In this document: positions 37,283 through 46,241 of the stretch, piece by piece | How the letters are laid out: every line of letters begins with the position of its first letter | Numbering within the stretch: the first letter of the stretch is position 1 | From: Clostridiales bacterium Firm_13 | GTDB lineage: Bacteria; Bacillota; Clostridia; Saccharofermentanales; Saccharofermentanaceae | Direction: 5' to 3' | Assembly (NCBI GenBank): GCA_001603035.1 | Contig: LVAS01000004.1 | Coordinates: 1 to 64,000, forward strand | Length of the DNA: 64,000 bases | Made by a program: the position numbers and the translations under genes | The notes under the pieces: generated by a model | The model's database searches: none | Told to the model about the DNA's origin: nothing | What the model saw: only the letters and a program-made list of their open reading frames with translations

Positions 37283-38374
37283 ATGCGCGAGCGATTGAAG
37301 AAGATCCCAGTCAACAAATACATCGATTTGGCTCTTTTCCTTTTCCTTGTTACCTTCCCTCTGTATCAGAAAACGTATTGGATTTACGTCATGTCCGGAA
37401 TTATGGCGTATATGATTTTCGCGCTTTCGTTGGATCTCCTTTGGGGATATACCGGATTAATGAGTATGGGGCACAGCGTCCTTTTCGGTGCGGGCGGATA
37501 TATGGTCGGCATTTCTTGCGCTTATCTGAGCGAGGCAAGCTGGATCAAATATGACCGGTTACCGTGGTTTTTGACTCCGCTTTCATCGGAGATCGGCGCG
37601 TTTATCATGGCGCTTGTCGTTCCCGGAATCATCGCCTTGTTTATCGGACTCTTTATGTTCTCCGGCAAGATACGCGGCGTTTTCTTCTCCCTGATTACTC
37701 TTGCACTTGCCGGTATCGCGGAACTCTTCGTGATCAATCAGAGCACATATACACACGGGGACAGCGGAATTACGATTACCTCCAGAACGGTTCTTTCCAA
37801 CTCTGCCGACAAAAGGATGACCGACTTCGGATTCTATTTCGTGGTATTTGCATTCCTTCTCGCTGCCTATCTGCTCTGTGTTCTCTTGATGAAGTCGAGA
37901 ACAGGGAAAGTACTTAAAGCCGTACGCGAAAATGAGAGTCGACTGCAATTTTTGGGCTACAAACCGGCGAGTTTCAAACTCTTTATCTTTGTCGTATCCG
38001 GGATGATGGCGGGTCTGTCCGGCGTGCTTTTTGTACGAGTGCAAGGAAGCATCAACTATACGGCGATCGGAATCAATTTGGCGACTCTCGTTCTGGTTTG
38101 GGTCGCCGTCGGAGGACGCGGAAATTTGACCGGCGCAATGGTCGGCACAATTCTCTTGCAGGTAGCGGAAACGATATTGAACTCGACATTCTCGAATATT
38201 TCGGCGGATTTTGCCCAGTACTGGAAACTTGCGCTCGGCGTTATCATCCTGATCATTGTCTTTTTTATTCCCAAGGGTTTCGTCGGGACGCTGGTCGAAG
38301 CGGAGCAGCGGCGAAAGGATCGGAATCGCAAAGAGAGAATCCTCAGAAAAGGGGGGGTGAACGGCAATGGCTGA
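37283..38374 (+). CDS. ABC importer permease, LivM/UrtC type
   Basis: A 363-aa permease with about ten TM helices and the family's GYTGLMSMGHSVLFGAGGYM and KSRTGKVLKAVRENESRLQF segments, the latter being the loop that contacts the ATPases. The start is ATG after GAGGAGGTAAGCG, three bases past the preceding stop. The C-terminus is a basic cytoplasmic tail (EQRRKDRNRKERILRK). It overlaps the next ATPase gene by 8 bases. Confidence 0.93.
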   Translation: MRERLKKIPVNKYIDLALFLFLVTFPLYQKTYWIYVMSGIMAYMIFALSLDLLWGYTGLMSMGHSVLFGAGGYMVGISCAYLSEASWIKYDRLPWFLTPLSSEIGAFIMALVVPGIIALFIGLFMFSGKIRGVFFSLITLALAGIAELFVINQSTYTHGDSGITITSRTVLSNSADKRMTDFGFYFVVFAFLLAAYLLCVLLMKSRTGKVLKAVRENESRLQFLGYKPASFKLFIFVVSGMMAGLSGVLFVRVQGSINYTAIGINLATLVLVWVAVGGRGNLTGAMVGTILLQVAETILNSTFSNISADFAQYWKLALGVIILIIVFFIPKGFVGTLVEAEQRRKDRNRKERILRKGGVNGNG

Positions 38375-39116
38375 TTCCAAAGTCTTATTGGAAGTTCGCA
38401 AACTCTCGGTTGAATTCAGCGGGTTCCAGGCGCTCACAGATGTGAACATGAAGATCTACGAGGGGGAACTCCGCGTGATTATCGGGCCGAACGGAGCGGG
38501 GAAGACCACCTTTATGGATCTCGTTACCGGGAAAACTACGCCGACGGCGGGCCGGATTTATTTTGACGGAGCCGATATTACCAAGAAATCTGCGTCGGAA
38601 ATCGCGAAAAAATACAAGATCGGTCGCAAATTTCAAGGCCCGAATGTCTTTGATAACATGACCGTGAAAGAGAACGTCGAGATTGCCACGGAAGGGTACG
38701 AAGGCCTTTTTCGGAGCATTTTCTTCCGGAAGACGGATGCGTTCAAAGAGCGAGTCAATCAGATTCTCCGCGAGATCGAACTGTATGACTACCGCCACTT
38801 CATGGCGTGCGACCTTTCGCACGGGCAGCGCCAATGGCTTGAGATCGGAATGGTTTTCGCGCAGAACCCCAAGCTCATCATTCTCGACGAGCCGACCGCA
38901 GGGATGACGGCGGAAGAGACCTTTAAGACCGGCGAAATGATCAAAAAGCTCAAAGGAGAGCATACGATCATTGTTGTCGAACACGACATGGATTTTGTAC
39001 GTCAAGTGGCGGAATTCGTAACCGTCTTCAATTATGGCCGTCTTCTGGCGGAAGGCCCGCTCGAAGAAGTACAGAAGAATCCGGAAGTAATCGCCGTATA
39101 TTTGAAAGAGGATTAG
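38367..39116 (+). CDS. ABC importer ATPase, LivG/UrtD type
   Basis: A 249-aa ATPase. Walker A is GPNGAGKTT, the Q-loop region is KYKIGRKFQGPNVFDNMTV, Walker B is LIILDEP followed by TAGMTAEET, and the H-loop is IVVEHDMDFV. The signature is a diverged LSHGQRQWLEIG, typical of UrtD rather than LivG. This supports the urea/amide assignment of the transporter. It is coupled to the preceding permease by overlap. Confidence 0.94.
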   Translation: MADSKVLLEVRKLSVEFSGFQALTDVNMKIYEGELRVIIGPNGAGKTTFMDLVTGKTTPTAGRIYFDGADITKKSASEIAKKYKIGRKFQGPNVFDNMTVKENVEIATEGYEGLFRSIFFRKTDAFKERVNQILREIELYDYRHFMACDLSHGQRQWLEIGMVFAQNPKLIILDEPTAGMTAEETFKTGEMIKKLKGEHTIIVVEHDMDFVRQVAEFVTVFNYGRLLAEGPLEEVQKNPEVIAVYLKED

Positions 39117-39118
39117 AA

Positions 39119-39823
39119 ATGAATATACTGGAAGTCAGTCATATCGATGTTTCTTACGGGAAGAGCCGTGTGATCAGTGATCTGTCACTTACCGTTTCGT
39201 CCGGAAGCCGAACCGTGATACTCGGTCGCAACGGAGTCGGCAAGACGACTCTTCTCAAAAGTCTTGTCGGAATTCTCCCGATCTCGGCGGGATCGGTTGT
39301 TTTCGACGGAAGCGATGTCGCGAAACAGAAGCCTTATCAGAGATCGCTTTCCGGGATCGGCTATGTCCCGCAAGGTCGTGAAATTATTCCTCTTCTTACC
39401 GTGAACGAGAACCTTGAACTGGGTTCCCTCGGGCGTCCCAAGCTTCGATTTGAGGAGAAGAAGGCGTGGGCACTCGACTATTTTCCGATGCTTAAGGCAC
39501 ACTTAAATCGAAATGGCGGCGTCCTTTCCGGCGGTCTTCAGCAGCAGCTCGCTCTCGCGCGATGCATCATCTGCGAGCCGAAGATGATGCTCCTTGACGA
39601 ACCGACCGAAGGGATTCAACCGAATGTTGTTGCTGAGATTGCCGAGACGCTCAAAAGAATCGCCGCGGAAACGGGGATAACGATCCTTCTCGTTGAACAG
39701 AACTTGAAATTTGCCCGAAAAGTGGCAGAAAATTACTTCATTATGCAGAAGGGTACCGTGGTCGCATCCGGACTTACGGATGGCCTTGACGATGAGACGA
39801 TCCGGAAGTACTTGTCTGTGTGA
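39119..39823 (+). CDS. ABC importer ATPase, LivF/UrtE type
   Basis: A 234-aa ATPase. Walker A is GRNGVGKTT (the GRNGVGKT form is usual in UrtE), the signature is LSGGLQQQLALAR, Walker B is MMLLDEP followed by TEGIQPN, and the H-loop region is LLVEQNLKFA. It starts two bases after the preceding stop and is the last gene of the codA-importer operon, followed by a terminator at 39937. Confidence 0.94.
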   Translation: MNILEVSHIDVSYGKSRVISDLSLTVSSGSRTVILGRNGVGKTTLLKSLVGILPISAGSVVFDGSDVAKQKPYQRSLSGIGYVPQGREIIPLLTVNENLELGSLGRPKLRFEEKKAWALDYFPMLKAHLNRNGGVLSGGLQQQLALARCIICEPKMMLLDEPTEGIQPNVVAEIAETLKRIAAETGITILLVEQNLKFARKVAENYFIMQKGTVVASGLTDGLDDETIRKYLSV

Positions 39824-39936
39824 ATTGGCATTCGGATTGTAAGATCTTTACATAGGAGAAGAGAATAAGGGAAAATAGCAAATTCTCTTTAACTTCTTAT
39901 CTTAGAAATATGATAGGATTAAAGAAATGTCAACTG

Positions 39937-39967
39937 GGGAGGTTCGGCTGAACGAACCTCCCTTTTT
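39937..39967 (+). terminator. terminator after the codA-importer operon
   Basis: GGGAGGTTCG/CGAACCTCCC, a perfect 10-bp stem followed by TTTTTA. It lies 113 bases after the last ATPase gene and 48 before the CarD start, so it could also sit in the CarD leader. Confidence 0.85.
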
Positions 39968-40014
39968 ATGCCCCCCCGCGACGTGAAGTTAAAAATAACG
40001 ATTGAGGTGACGAT

Positions 40015-40554
40015 TTGATCTATCGATTGAATGATGCGGTTATGTACAGTGTTCACGGTGTTTGTCGGATTACTGCCATTACGGAGATGTCCTTTAGCGG
40101 GACAGAAAAGCTCTATTATGTTCTGAAGCCGATCGCTGAACGTGAATCCACGATTTTTATCCAGACGGATAATCGGAAAGAAGTGGAGCGAATGCACCCC
40201 GCGTTGACGCATGATTCCGCGATGGAATTTATTCTGTCGTTGCCGGACGAAGAGGTTGCGTGGATTGATGACGACCCTCTTCGGAAAGAAACGTATGCGA
40301 CGGTGTTTGCGAATGCCGACAGAAGTGAATTAATCCGTTTGATTCGGATGACTGCGCATAGACGGGCGGAACTGGGTCGAGTCGGTAAAAAGATGCGCGT
40401 CACCGACGAGAACTTTATTCGGGATGCGGAGAAGATCCTTTTCGGGGAATTAGCCTTTGCTCTTGAGATTCCCTTTGAATCGGTACAGAACTACATTTCC
40501 CGAACGCTGCATCGCGATTTTTACGAGATTGACCCGGCAGAGACATCTGCGTAA
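40015..40554 (+). CDS. CarD/CdnL-type transcription factor
   Basis: A 179-aa protein. The N-terminal CarD/TRCF-interacting Tudor-like domain (MIYRLNDAVMYSVHGVCRIT, then KLYYVLKPI) binds the RNA polymerase beta subunit. An all-helical C-terminal domain contains FIRDAEKILFGELAFALEIP, the conserved DNA-contacting segment. Such proteins stabilise open complexes, often at rRNA promoters. It starts with TTG after GAGGTGACGAT, a strong site with a weak start codon, possibly to limit expression. Confidence 0.9.
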   Translation: MIYRLNDAVMYSVHGVCRITAITEMSFSGTEKLYYVLKPIAERESTIFIQTDNRKEVERMHPALTHDSAMEFILSLPDEEVAWIDDDPLRKETYATVFANADRSELIRLIRMTAHRRAELGRVGKKMRVTDENFIRDAEKILFGELAFALEIPFESVQNYISRTLHRDFYEIDPAETSA

Positions 40555-40644
40555 TTCTACCGTGTTTCGGAATGATCGAGCACTCGAAGATCTTTTTATT
40601 CCGGTGTAAAATAAAACGAAGATTTTCGAAGGAGTACAGACGAT

Positions 40645-41421
40645 ATGCGGGATAAGCACTTGGTTCAGATAGATACCGATCTTTGTGTCGGTTGCGGAGA
40701 ATGCGTCCGCGATTGCCCTTCTGATGCCATTGTTCTCCGGGACGGGAGAGCGATGACACGCAGGTCAGACTGCCTTTTCTGCGGGCATTGCGTCGCAATT
40801 TGTCCGACCGGATCCGTATCCATTACGGGATTTTCCGATACGTCCGAGTCGCTTGACTCCGCGGAAGCTCTGTCGCCAGAGAGACTCCTTACCGCGATTA
40901 AGGGCCGCCGCTCGATTCGTCGATTCTTGCCTGCGCCCGTCGAAGAGGAGAAAATCGAGAGAATTCTTGAAGCGGGCCGTTATTCGCCGACCGCGACGAA
41001 TTCGCAAAACGTATCCTACGTAGTTCTATGTGACAAAATCCAAGAGGCGGAGTCTCTCGCGACGCAATTTGCCGCACAAATCGCGCGCTTTGTCCTGCCG
41101 CTACTTCCGCGATATCGCAATATGGAATTCGGCCCGCATTTCTTCTTTAAGGGCGCTCCGATCGCGGTCGTTCTCCTTTCTCGGAACCGGATCGATGCGG
41201 GGATTGCCGCGGGAAATATGGCTTTGACTGCCGAAGCTGAAGGCTTGGGCGTTCTTTACAGTGGATTCTTCACGATTGCCGCGAATCGCGGTCGCCGCGT
41301 GCGCCGTCTGCTTGGTCTTTCCCGTAAGGATAAAGCCGCGATTACCCTGGTGATCGGTTATACAGATATTCATTATCGACGTACCGCTCCGAAGGAGCGC
41401 CCGCGCGTAATCCGACGCTGA
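40645..41421 (+). CDS. nitroreductase with N-terminal 4Fe-4S ferredoxin domain
   Basis: A 258-aa protein. Residues 1-60 hold two ferredoxin motifs, CVGCGECVRDCP and CLFCGHCVAICP. The rest is an FMN-dependent nitroreductase fold starting AIKGRRSIRRFLPAPVEEEK, with ATNSQNVSYVV and a late AEAEGLGVLYSGF. These fusions in anaerobes are thought to pass electrons from ferredoxin to FMN for reducing nitro or unsaturated compounds. The start is ATG after AAGGAGTACAG; a monocistronic position. Confidence 0.93.
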   Translation: MRDKHLVQIDTDLCVGCGECVRDCPSDAIVLRDGRAMTRRSDCLFCGHCVAICPTGSVSITGFSDTSESLDSAEALSPERLLTAIKGRRSIRRFLPAPVEEEKIERILEAGRYSPTATNSQNVSYVVLCDKIQEAESLATQFAAQIARFVLPLLPRYRNMEFGPHFFFKGAPIAVVLLSRNRIDAGIAAGNMALTAEAEGLGVLYSGFFTIAANRGRRVRRLLGLSRKDKAAITLVIGYTDIHYRRTAPKERPRVIRR

Positions 41422-41462
41422 GTAGGCATAAGGCGCGATTCGCTGATATACGAGGGGGAAGA

Positions 41463-42140
41463 ATGAGAGACTACAACGTTTATTTTGTCGATGCGGACGG
41501 TACGCTTTTTGACTTTGAGAAGGCGGAGAGCGAGGCGCTTTCCGGACTCTTTCTTTCGCACCACTATCCTTATGACGACACGGTTCTGATGAATTACCGC
41601 GAGATCAACCACGATTTATGGCGCCGATTCGATTCCGGTGAGATCGCGAAAGACGATCTGCTCCCGAAGCGGTTCTTTCTCCTTTCGCAAAGACTCGGTT
41701 TAAGTTCTGACGCGTCGGAGATGAATCGGGAGTACCTGTATCGACTCGGTCAGGGCGCCTATCTTCTGGAAGGCGCACTCGAATTCTGCCGGGAAGTTTC
41801 TGCCAGAGGAAAGAAGCTCTATATCGTAACGAACGGTGTATCATCGACGCAGCGTATGCGTCTTATGAAATCCCCGTTATTGCCGTATCTTTCGGAAGTA
41901 TTCATTTCGGAGGAGATCGGAACACAAAAGCCCGCTATTGCTTTTTTTGAGGCTGTCTTTTCCGCGATACCGGAAACCGACAAGAGTCAGATGTTGATTG
42001 TCGGCGATTCCCTGACGGCGGACATCGCGGGCGGACGGAATGCGGGAATAGACAGTTGCTGGTACAACCCGGCGAGTTTGGCGAATTCCGGGCCGATCCG
42101 ACCGACAATGGAGATCCGGCATCTTTCTGAACTGTTGTAA
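41463..42140 (+). CDS. HAD family phosphatase, YjjG-like
   Basis: A 225-aa haloacid dehalogenase-type hydrolase with motif I VDADGTLFDFE, motif II YIVTNGVSST, motif III EIGTQKPAIAFF and motif IV IVGDSLTADIAGG. The cap and overall length match YjjG/YfnB pyrimidine nucleotidases, which dephosphorylate (and house-clean) dUMP/dTMP-type nucleotides. Motif I reads DADGT, with the usual DxDGT pattern kept. Confidence 0.9.
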   Translation: MRDYNVYFVDADGTLFDFEKAESEALSGLFLSHHYPYDDTVLMNYREINHDLWRRFDSGEIAKDDLLPKRFFLLSQRLGLSSDASEMNREYLYRLGQGAYLLEGALEFCREVSARGKKLYIVTNGVSSTQRMRLMKSPLLPYLSEVFISEEIGTQKPAIAFFEAVFSAIPETDKSQMLIVGDSLTADIAGGRNAGIDSCWYNPASLANSGPIRPTMEIRHLSELL

Positions 42141-42181
42141 CCCCGTCGTTTTCGCTCGCTTTTTTGTGCCGACAAGACGCC

Positions 42182-42198
42182 ATGCAAGATCCTTGCAT
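42182..42198 (+). terminator. small hairpin after the HAD gene
   Basis: ATGCAAG-ATC-CTTGCAT followed by TTTCTG. A perfect 7-bp stem with a weak T-tail, so a modest terminator candidate. Confidence 0.4.
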
Positions 42199-42315
42199 TT
42201 CTGTCATCATTCCGTAGCATTATTTGACGGGAAACGTCTGGTAAAATAGAAAAAGCATCTTTCTTTTCTGACTTAAGGGTGCCAAAGACAACTCGATATG
42301 CACCGGAGGTTATTC

Positions 42316-43632
42316 GTGAAAAGACCCCTGTCCGCTATTCTCTCTATTTTCCTGATCCTTGGAAGCACCGCCTCCGGCGTTTACGCGACGGATTCCGAGC
42401 AATCGGTCTCGGAGCCCTCCGAGACCGCCGGGCAAGTCGTGACGGCGACAGAACTACCTTCCGATTCTCCGCTCACTTCTGCCGCCGAAGCGGATTCGGA
42501 TCCGATATCCGAATTTGTCTCGCGATTCTATATACAATTCTTGAACCGAACCGCCGACCCTTCCGGTCTTCAGAATTGGACGGAGCAACTTGTTTCCGGT
42601 AGTGCGACGGGCACTGACATTGCTGTAGGCTTTGTCAACAGTCCCGAATTCCAAGGAGCCGGAGTAAGCGACGAGACATACGTCCGGATTCTGTATCGAG
42701 CTTTTTTTGACCGCGAAGCCGATTCTCCCGGGCTGTCGATGTGGACGGAAGCGCTCGCATCCGGTCTCAGCAGACAATACGTATTGCAGGGATTCTGCAA
42801 TTCGGACGAATTTACGAATCTCTGTGCCCGCTTCGGTATCGCGAGAGGAACCTTGACACTTACGGCGGCGGCGGACAATAATCCGGGCGTCGCACAGTTC
42901 GTCATCCGATTTTACAGACAATGCCTAAACCGCGAACCGGATACGGCCGGCCTCAACGACTGGGTCAGCCGTCTTGTCAATAACCAGTCAAAGGGCGCGG
43001 ATGTGGCGTTCGGCTTTGTTTTTAGTCAGGAGTTTTTGAATCGCAACGTAACCGACGAAGATTTCGTCAACATTTTATACGCCGCGTTTTTCAACCGTTC
43101 GGCGGACGCGGCCGGTTGGGATAATTGGCTAAGTCAACTCAAAGCGGGGGAGACAAGAAGAGCTGTGCTCGCCGGATTTGTCAATTCGGAAGAGTTTAAG
43201 ACCTTAGCGCAGAAATACGGCATTGACAGCGGAACTCTTTCCGACGGCAAAACGCCGGCTGCCGCGCCGGCGCCATACGACGGGCTCGCCGCCTATTGCC
43301 GGCAGTTTCTCGGCGTTCCGTATGTTTACGGCGGATCCACTCCGCGTGCTTTCGATTGTTCCGGCTTTGTCTGCTACGTTTTCAAGAACAAGTACGGAAT
43401 TATTCTCCCGCATTACTCGGCATCGATCTCGAAGCTCGGGACGCGCGTCGATGCTTCGTCCATGCAACCCGGAGATGTCATCTGCTATGACTATAAGCGT
43501 GACGGTACGGTCGACCATGTCGCGATCTATGTCGGAGACGGCCGCATGATTCACGCATCGACGGTGCGCAATGCGATTGTAGACGATCCGCTCGATATGG
43601 GAGGAGCTACGACGATTCGTCGCTTTCTCTAA
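42316..43632 (+). CDS. secreted NlpC/P60 peptidase with DUF4214 repeats
   Basis: A 438-aa exported protein. The signal peptide is MKRPLSAILSIFLILGST then ASGVYA. A Ser/Thr/Glu-rich linker and two tandem DUF4214-like repeats follow, each with FVxRFYxQxLNRxxD and a later VNSxEF, here about residues 55-180 and 190-310. An NlpC/P60 domain ends the protein, with catalytic Cys in STPRAFDCSGFVCYVF, His in TVDHVAIYVGDGRMIHAS. It should cleave peptidoglycan stem peptides, with the repeats perhaps binding wall or S-layer. GTG 42316 with CCGGAGG six bases upstream is a better start than the track's ATG 42298. Confidence 0.9.
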   Translation: MKRPLSAILSIFLILGSTASGVYATDSEQSVSEPSETAGQVVTATELPSDSPLTSAAEADSDPISEFVSRFYIQFLNRTADPSGLQNWTEQLVSGSATGTDIAVGFVNSPEFQGAGVSDETYVRILYRAFFDREADSPGLSMWTEALASGLSRQYVLQGFCNSDEFTNLCARFGIARGTLTLTAAADNNPGVAQFVIRFYRQCLNREPDTAGLNDWVSRLVNNQSKGADVAFGFVFSQEFLNRNVTDEDFVNILYAAFFNRSADAAGWDNWLSQLKAGETRRAVLAGFVNSEEFKTLAQKYGIDSGTLSDGKTPAAAPAPYDGLAAYCRQFLGVPYVYGGSTPRAFDCSGFVCYVFKNKYGIILPHYSASISKLGTRVDASSMQPGDVICYDYKRDGTVDHVAIYVGDGRMIHASTVRNAIVDDPLDMGGATTIRRFL

Positions 43633-43800
43633 TCTTTTCCTCTTTTCTTGGGATGAATCAGAGCGTACTTGTTTGTCTCTCCGATTTGGATCCGTCTTCC
43701 TCCTTTTTTCACGTATAGAGTATACTGGAGACAGAAGGGTCTGTAAGAAGCGGGAGTCCTGTCTTATATCCCGACGGAGAAATACGAGAGGAGAAGCGGT

Positions 43801-44163
43801 ATGACTAGAGACGAGTTAATTGCCGTTTGTCTGTCTTATCCGGATTCCTATGAAGACTACCCGTTCCATGACGAACCCGGAGCGCCCGACGCGTGGACCG
43901 TGATGCGACATTTGGGGAATCGGAAGTCTTTCGCTTTTATTTTCGATCGCGAAGGACTCTGCATCAATCTTAAATGTACGCCGGATCGTTCGATCTTTCT
44001 TCGCGGATACTATCGCGGGATTTCCCCTGGTTATCACATGAATAAGGAACACTGGAATACGTTGAAACTGAATATGGATGTTCCTGAGCAAGAACTCCTT
44101 ACTCTGATCGCACTAAGCCATGCGCTGACAAACCCGCCGATACGAAGAAGGCGATACGAATGA
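43801..44163 (+). CDS. MmcQ/YjbR family protein
   Basis: A 120-aa protein matching the MmcQ/YjbR fold: SYPDSYEDYPFHDEPGAPDA, then KSFAFIFDREGLCINLKCTP and GYHMNKEHWNTL. The family adopts a CyaY-like fold and is suggested to bind DNA, but its role is unclear. The start is ATG after GAGAGGAGAAGCGGT. It is followed at 13 bases by a small membrane protein gene and then a Sel1 protein, possibly one operon. Confidence 0.88.
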   Translation: MTRDELIAVCLSYPDSYEDYPFHDEPGAPDAWTVMRHLGNRKSFAFIFDREGLCINLKCTPDRSIFLRGYYRGISPGYHMNKEHWNTLKLNMDVPEQELLTLIALSHALTNPPIRRRRYE

Positions 44164-44176
44164 ACGGAGGAAACAG

Positions 44177-44521
44177 ATGAATACCGATACGGAAGTTCTG
44201 GCGACACTTCTTAACAAGCAGAACCAAATCATACGACGTCAGACGCGGATTCAGATTGCGATTCTCTGCGTGCTCGTTCTTTTTGTGATAACTGCGGGCA
44301 TCGTCCTTTTCCAAGTCGCGTCAGTTATGAATCGCATCAACACAAAGCTCGAATCCATTGATACGGACGGATTAAATCGTTCGATTGCGTCCTTGAATGA
44401 GGCTTCTGACAAATTCGGGCAGATCGACACCGAGGAACTGAACCGCTTGATTACTTCTTTGAATCAATCGGCGGAGAAGATGGAGCAAGCGGTCGGCGTT
44501 CTTTCCGGACTGTTCTCCTGA
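44177..44521 (+). CDS. small single-TM coiled-coil protein, unknown
   Basis: A 114-aa protein with a cytoplasmic N-terminus, one TM helix (IAILCVLVLFVITAGIVLFQ, residues about 28-47) and a heptad-rich C-terminal half. The latter repeats IDTDGLNRSIASLNEASDKF and IDTEELNRLITSLNQSAEKM, an internal duplication. No catalytic motif. It resembles generic bacterial membrane-anchored coiled-coil scaffolds. The start follows CGGAGGAAACAG and sits in a tight gene cluster. Confidence 0.75.
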   Translation: MNTDTEVLATLLNKQNQIIRRQTRIQIAILCVLVLFVITAGIVLFQVASVMNRINTKLESIDTDGLNRSIASLNEASDKFGQIDTEELNRLITSLNQSAEKMEQAVGVLSGLFS

Positions 44522-44566
44522 TTTGCGCCGAGATGTATAACACTTCCTCGGAAAGGACCTCGCGCT

Positions 44567-45919
44567 ATGCCGGAGAATGACGAGAACGGAAAAGACAAGA
44601 GGACCGAAGAATTACTCCGGGCGATTCGCCTTGCTTTCGCGAAAGAAGATAACGCGGAGGTCTTTCGCTTGTTACAAGCTCCCGAACTCTCCGACAGTCC
44701 GGATGCCGCCTTTCTCCTCGGAAATTATTACAAGGATATCGTGACCGACCGAGAGAAGGCGATCACGGCGTATCGTCGTGCCGTTTTCCTCGGCAGTGTG
44801 AAGGCATGGTCGCCGCTTGGCATTCTCCTTACAGAGACGAAAGATTGGCACGAATACATGGAGGGACGGCGATTCCTGATGCGAGCGGCTCGCGAATTGG
44901 AAGATATTCCGGCGCAATACCGTCTCGGGTGGTATTGCCTGTACGGGCGAACCGGTGAATCAGAGCCGCAGTCCGCGATCTACTGGTTCTCGCTCGCCGC
45001 GGAAAGGGGACATCCCGAATCGATCTATTCGTTGATACTCCTTTTCATAAATGAGAAATATATTCCGCGCGATATCGACCGTGCCCTTACGTATATCCGG
45101 CGGCTCCTTGAGATCGGGAGGGCGGATGCCGCGATTGAGTTCGGCCTTTTTCTTTATTTCGGAGAAGACATGCGGCGGGATGTTGCGGACGCCCTTCGAA
45201 TTCTGGAGCCGATTTCCGGTGCCGGAAGCGCGCAGGCTTCCGCCCGAATCGGATATATCTATTTGTTCGGCGCCGACGGTGTCCTGCCGGACCTTAAAAA
45301 AGCGCTGCGATATATTCGTCAGGCGGCCCGCTCCGGAGAACCCTATGGGGAAGAATTACTGGGATATTGCTATTTCCATGGAATCGGGGTCGAGAAGGAT
45401 ACCGTTAAAGGGCTGCAACTCTTTCGGAAAACGGCAGACGCCGGTTGGATGGGCGGACAATATCAGCTCGGCATGTATTATGCGTATTGGACGAATCCGC
45501 ACCAATTCAAAAAGGCGGCGTACTGGTTTTCGCTTGCCGCGGAGCAGAATCATACGGATGCGCTTGTTAAACTCGGCTTCTTATATCGATACGGATTCGG
45601 TGTCGAAAAGAATCAAGAGAAGGCATTCGAATCCTTCCGCCGCGCGGCAAGCCGGGGAGATAAGACGGCGATGCATCACCTGGGCGACGCGTATGAACGA
45701 GGACTTGGTGTGGAGAAGGACGATACGAGAGCACTCTCTTGGTACCTGATGGCGGCGGAAAGAGGCGAACCTCTCGGCATGTTTGCCGCCGGAAAAATGA
45801 TCTGGAACGGGGTTGGGCACGTGAAGGATAAAGCGGGCGGTGTGGAATGGATCCGGCGCGCCGCAGCGAAAGAATTACCGGACGCGACAGAGTGGCTTTT
45901 GCGGCACGAAGGGAAATAG
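44567..45919 (+). CDS. Sel1-like (TPR-type) repeat protein
   Basis: A 450-aa cytoplasmic protein built from about ten Sel1-like repeats of roughly 36 residues with the pattern A-x2-LG-x-Y-x-G-x-GV-x-D-x3-A-x3-F/W-x3-AA. Examples are LGYCYFHGIGVEKDTVKGLQ, LGFLYRYGFGVEKNQEKAFE and LGDAYERGLGVEKDDTRALS. Such solenoids mediate protein-protein contacts. The N-terminus is acidic and irregular. Partner unknown. Its 3' end overlaps the small convergent gene by 45 bases. Confidence 0.92.
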   Translation: MPENDENGKDKRTEELLRAIRLAFAKEDNAEVFRLLQAPELSDSPDAAFLLGNYYKDIVTDREKAITAYRRAVFLGSVKAWSPLGILLTETKDWHEYMEGRRFLMRAARELEDIPAQYRLGWYCLYGRTGESEPQSAIYWFSLAAERGHPESIYSLILLFINEKYIPRDIDRALTYIRRLLEIGRADAAIEFGLFLYFGEDMRRDVADALRILEPISGAGSAQASARIGYIYLFGADGVLPDLKKALRYIRQAARSGEPYGEELLGYCYFHGIGVEKDTVKGLQLFRKTADAGWMGGQYQLGMYYAYWTNPHQFKKAAYWFSLAAEQNHTDALVKLGFLYRYGFGVEKNQEKAFESFRRAASRGDKTAMHHLGDAYERGLGVEKDDTRALSWYLMAAERGEPLGMFAAGKMIWNGVGHVKDKAGGVEWIRRAAAKELPDATEWLLRHEGK

Positions 45920-46108
45920 AAGCGCACAAAAAAACACGGAATCGGATGTGTCATCACTCCAATTCCGTGTCTTCTTTCTTCGATACGCCTTGGGGTCGAT
46001 CGGTTTTCTTGTAACGGGATTGATCGCGCCCCAGGTGCCTCGCCTCTTGGCGTAGATTTCTTTCTTTTTGCGTTTTGACAGCTTTTCAATCGGTATAAAT
46101 CGATCCAT
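45875..46108 (-). CDS. small conserved basic protein, unknown
   Basis: A 77-aa protein starting MDRFIPIEKLSKRKKKEIYA and containing GAINPVTRKPIDPKAYRRKK. I recall similar short basic proteins with an NPVTRKP...KAYxRKK core in many Firmicutes, of unknown role. The ribosome site AGGAGGACGT before ATG 46108 is ideal. Oddly, a strong minus-strand terminator (45927-45970) lies within the last third of the reading frame, which then continues into the Sel1 gene. The family usually ends near here, so a lost or altered stop codon is possible. Confidence 0.65.
   Translation of the reverse strand: MDRFIPIEKLSKRKKKEIYAKRRGTWGAINPVTRKPIDPKAYRRKKTRNWSDDTSDSVFFCALLFPFVPQKPLCRVR
45927..45970 (-). terminator. 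terminator (possibly bidirectional) inside the small basic gene
   Basis: ACACGGAAT/ATTCCGTGT, a 9-bp stem. On the minus strand it is followed by seven T residues; on the plus strand by CTTCTTTCTT. It probably ends both the Sel1 transcript and the small convergent gene. Confidence 0.8.
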
Positions 46109-46241
46109 ACGTCCTCCTATTGTCGCTCTTGTTATATTATCGTATCAAGAGTTGACCTATCGCGCAAGACATTCGGAGGCGACGGCGTTTTTGTGAACCG
46201 AAGATTCGAGTAACAATGGAGTTAAACAGCGGGAGGCAAAT

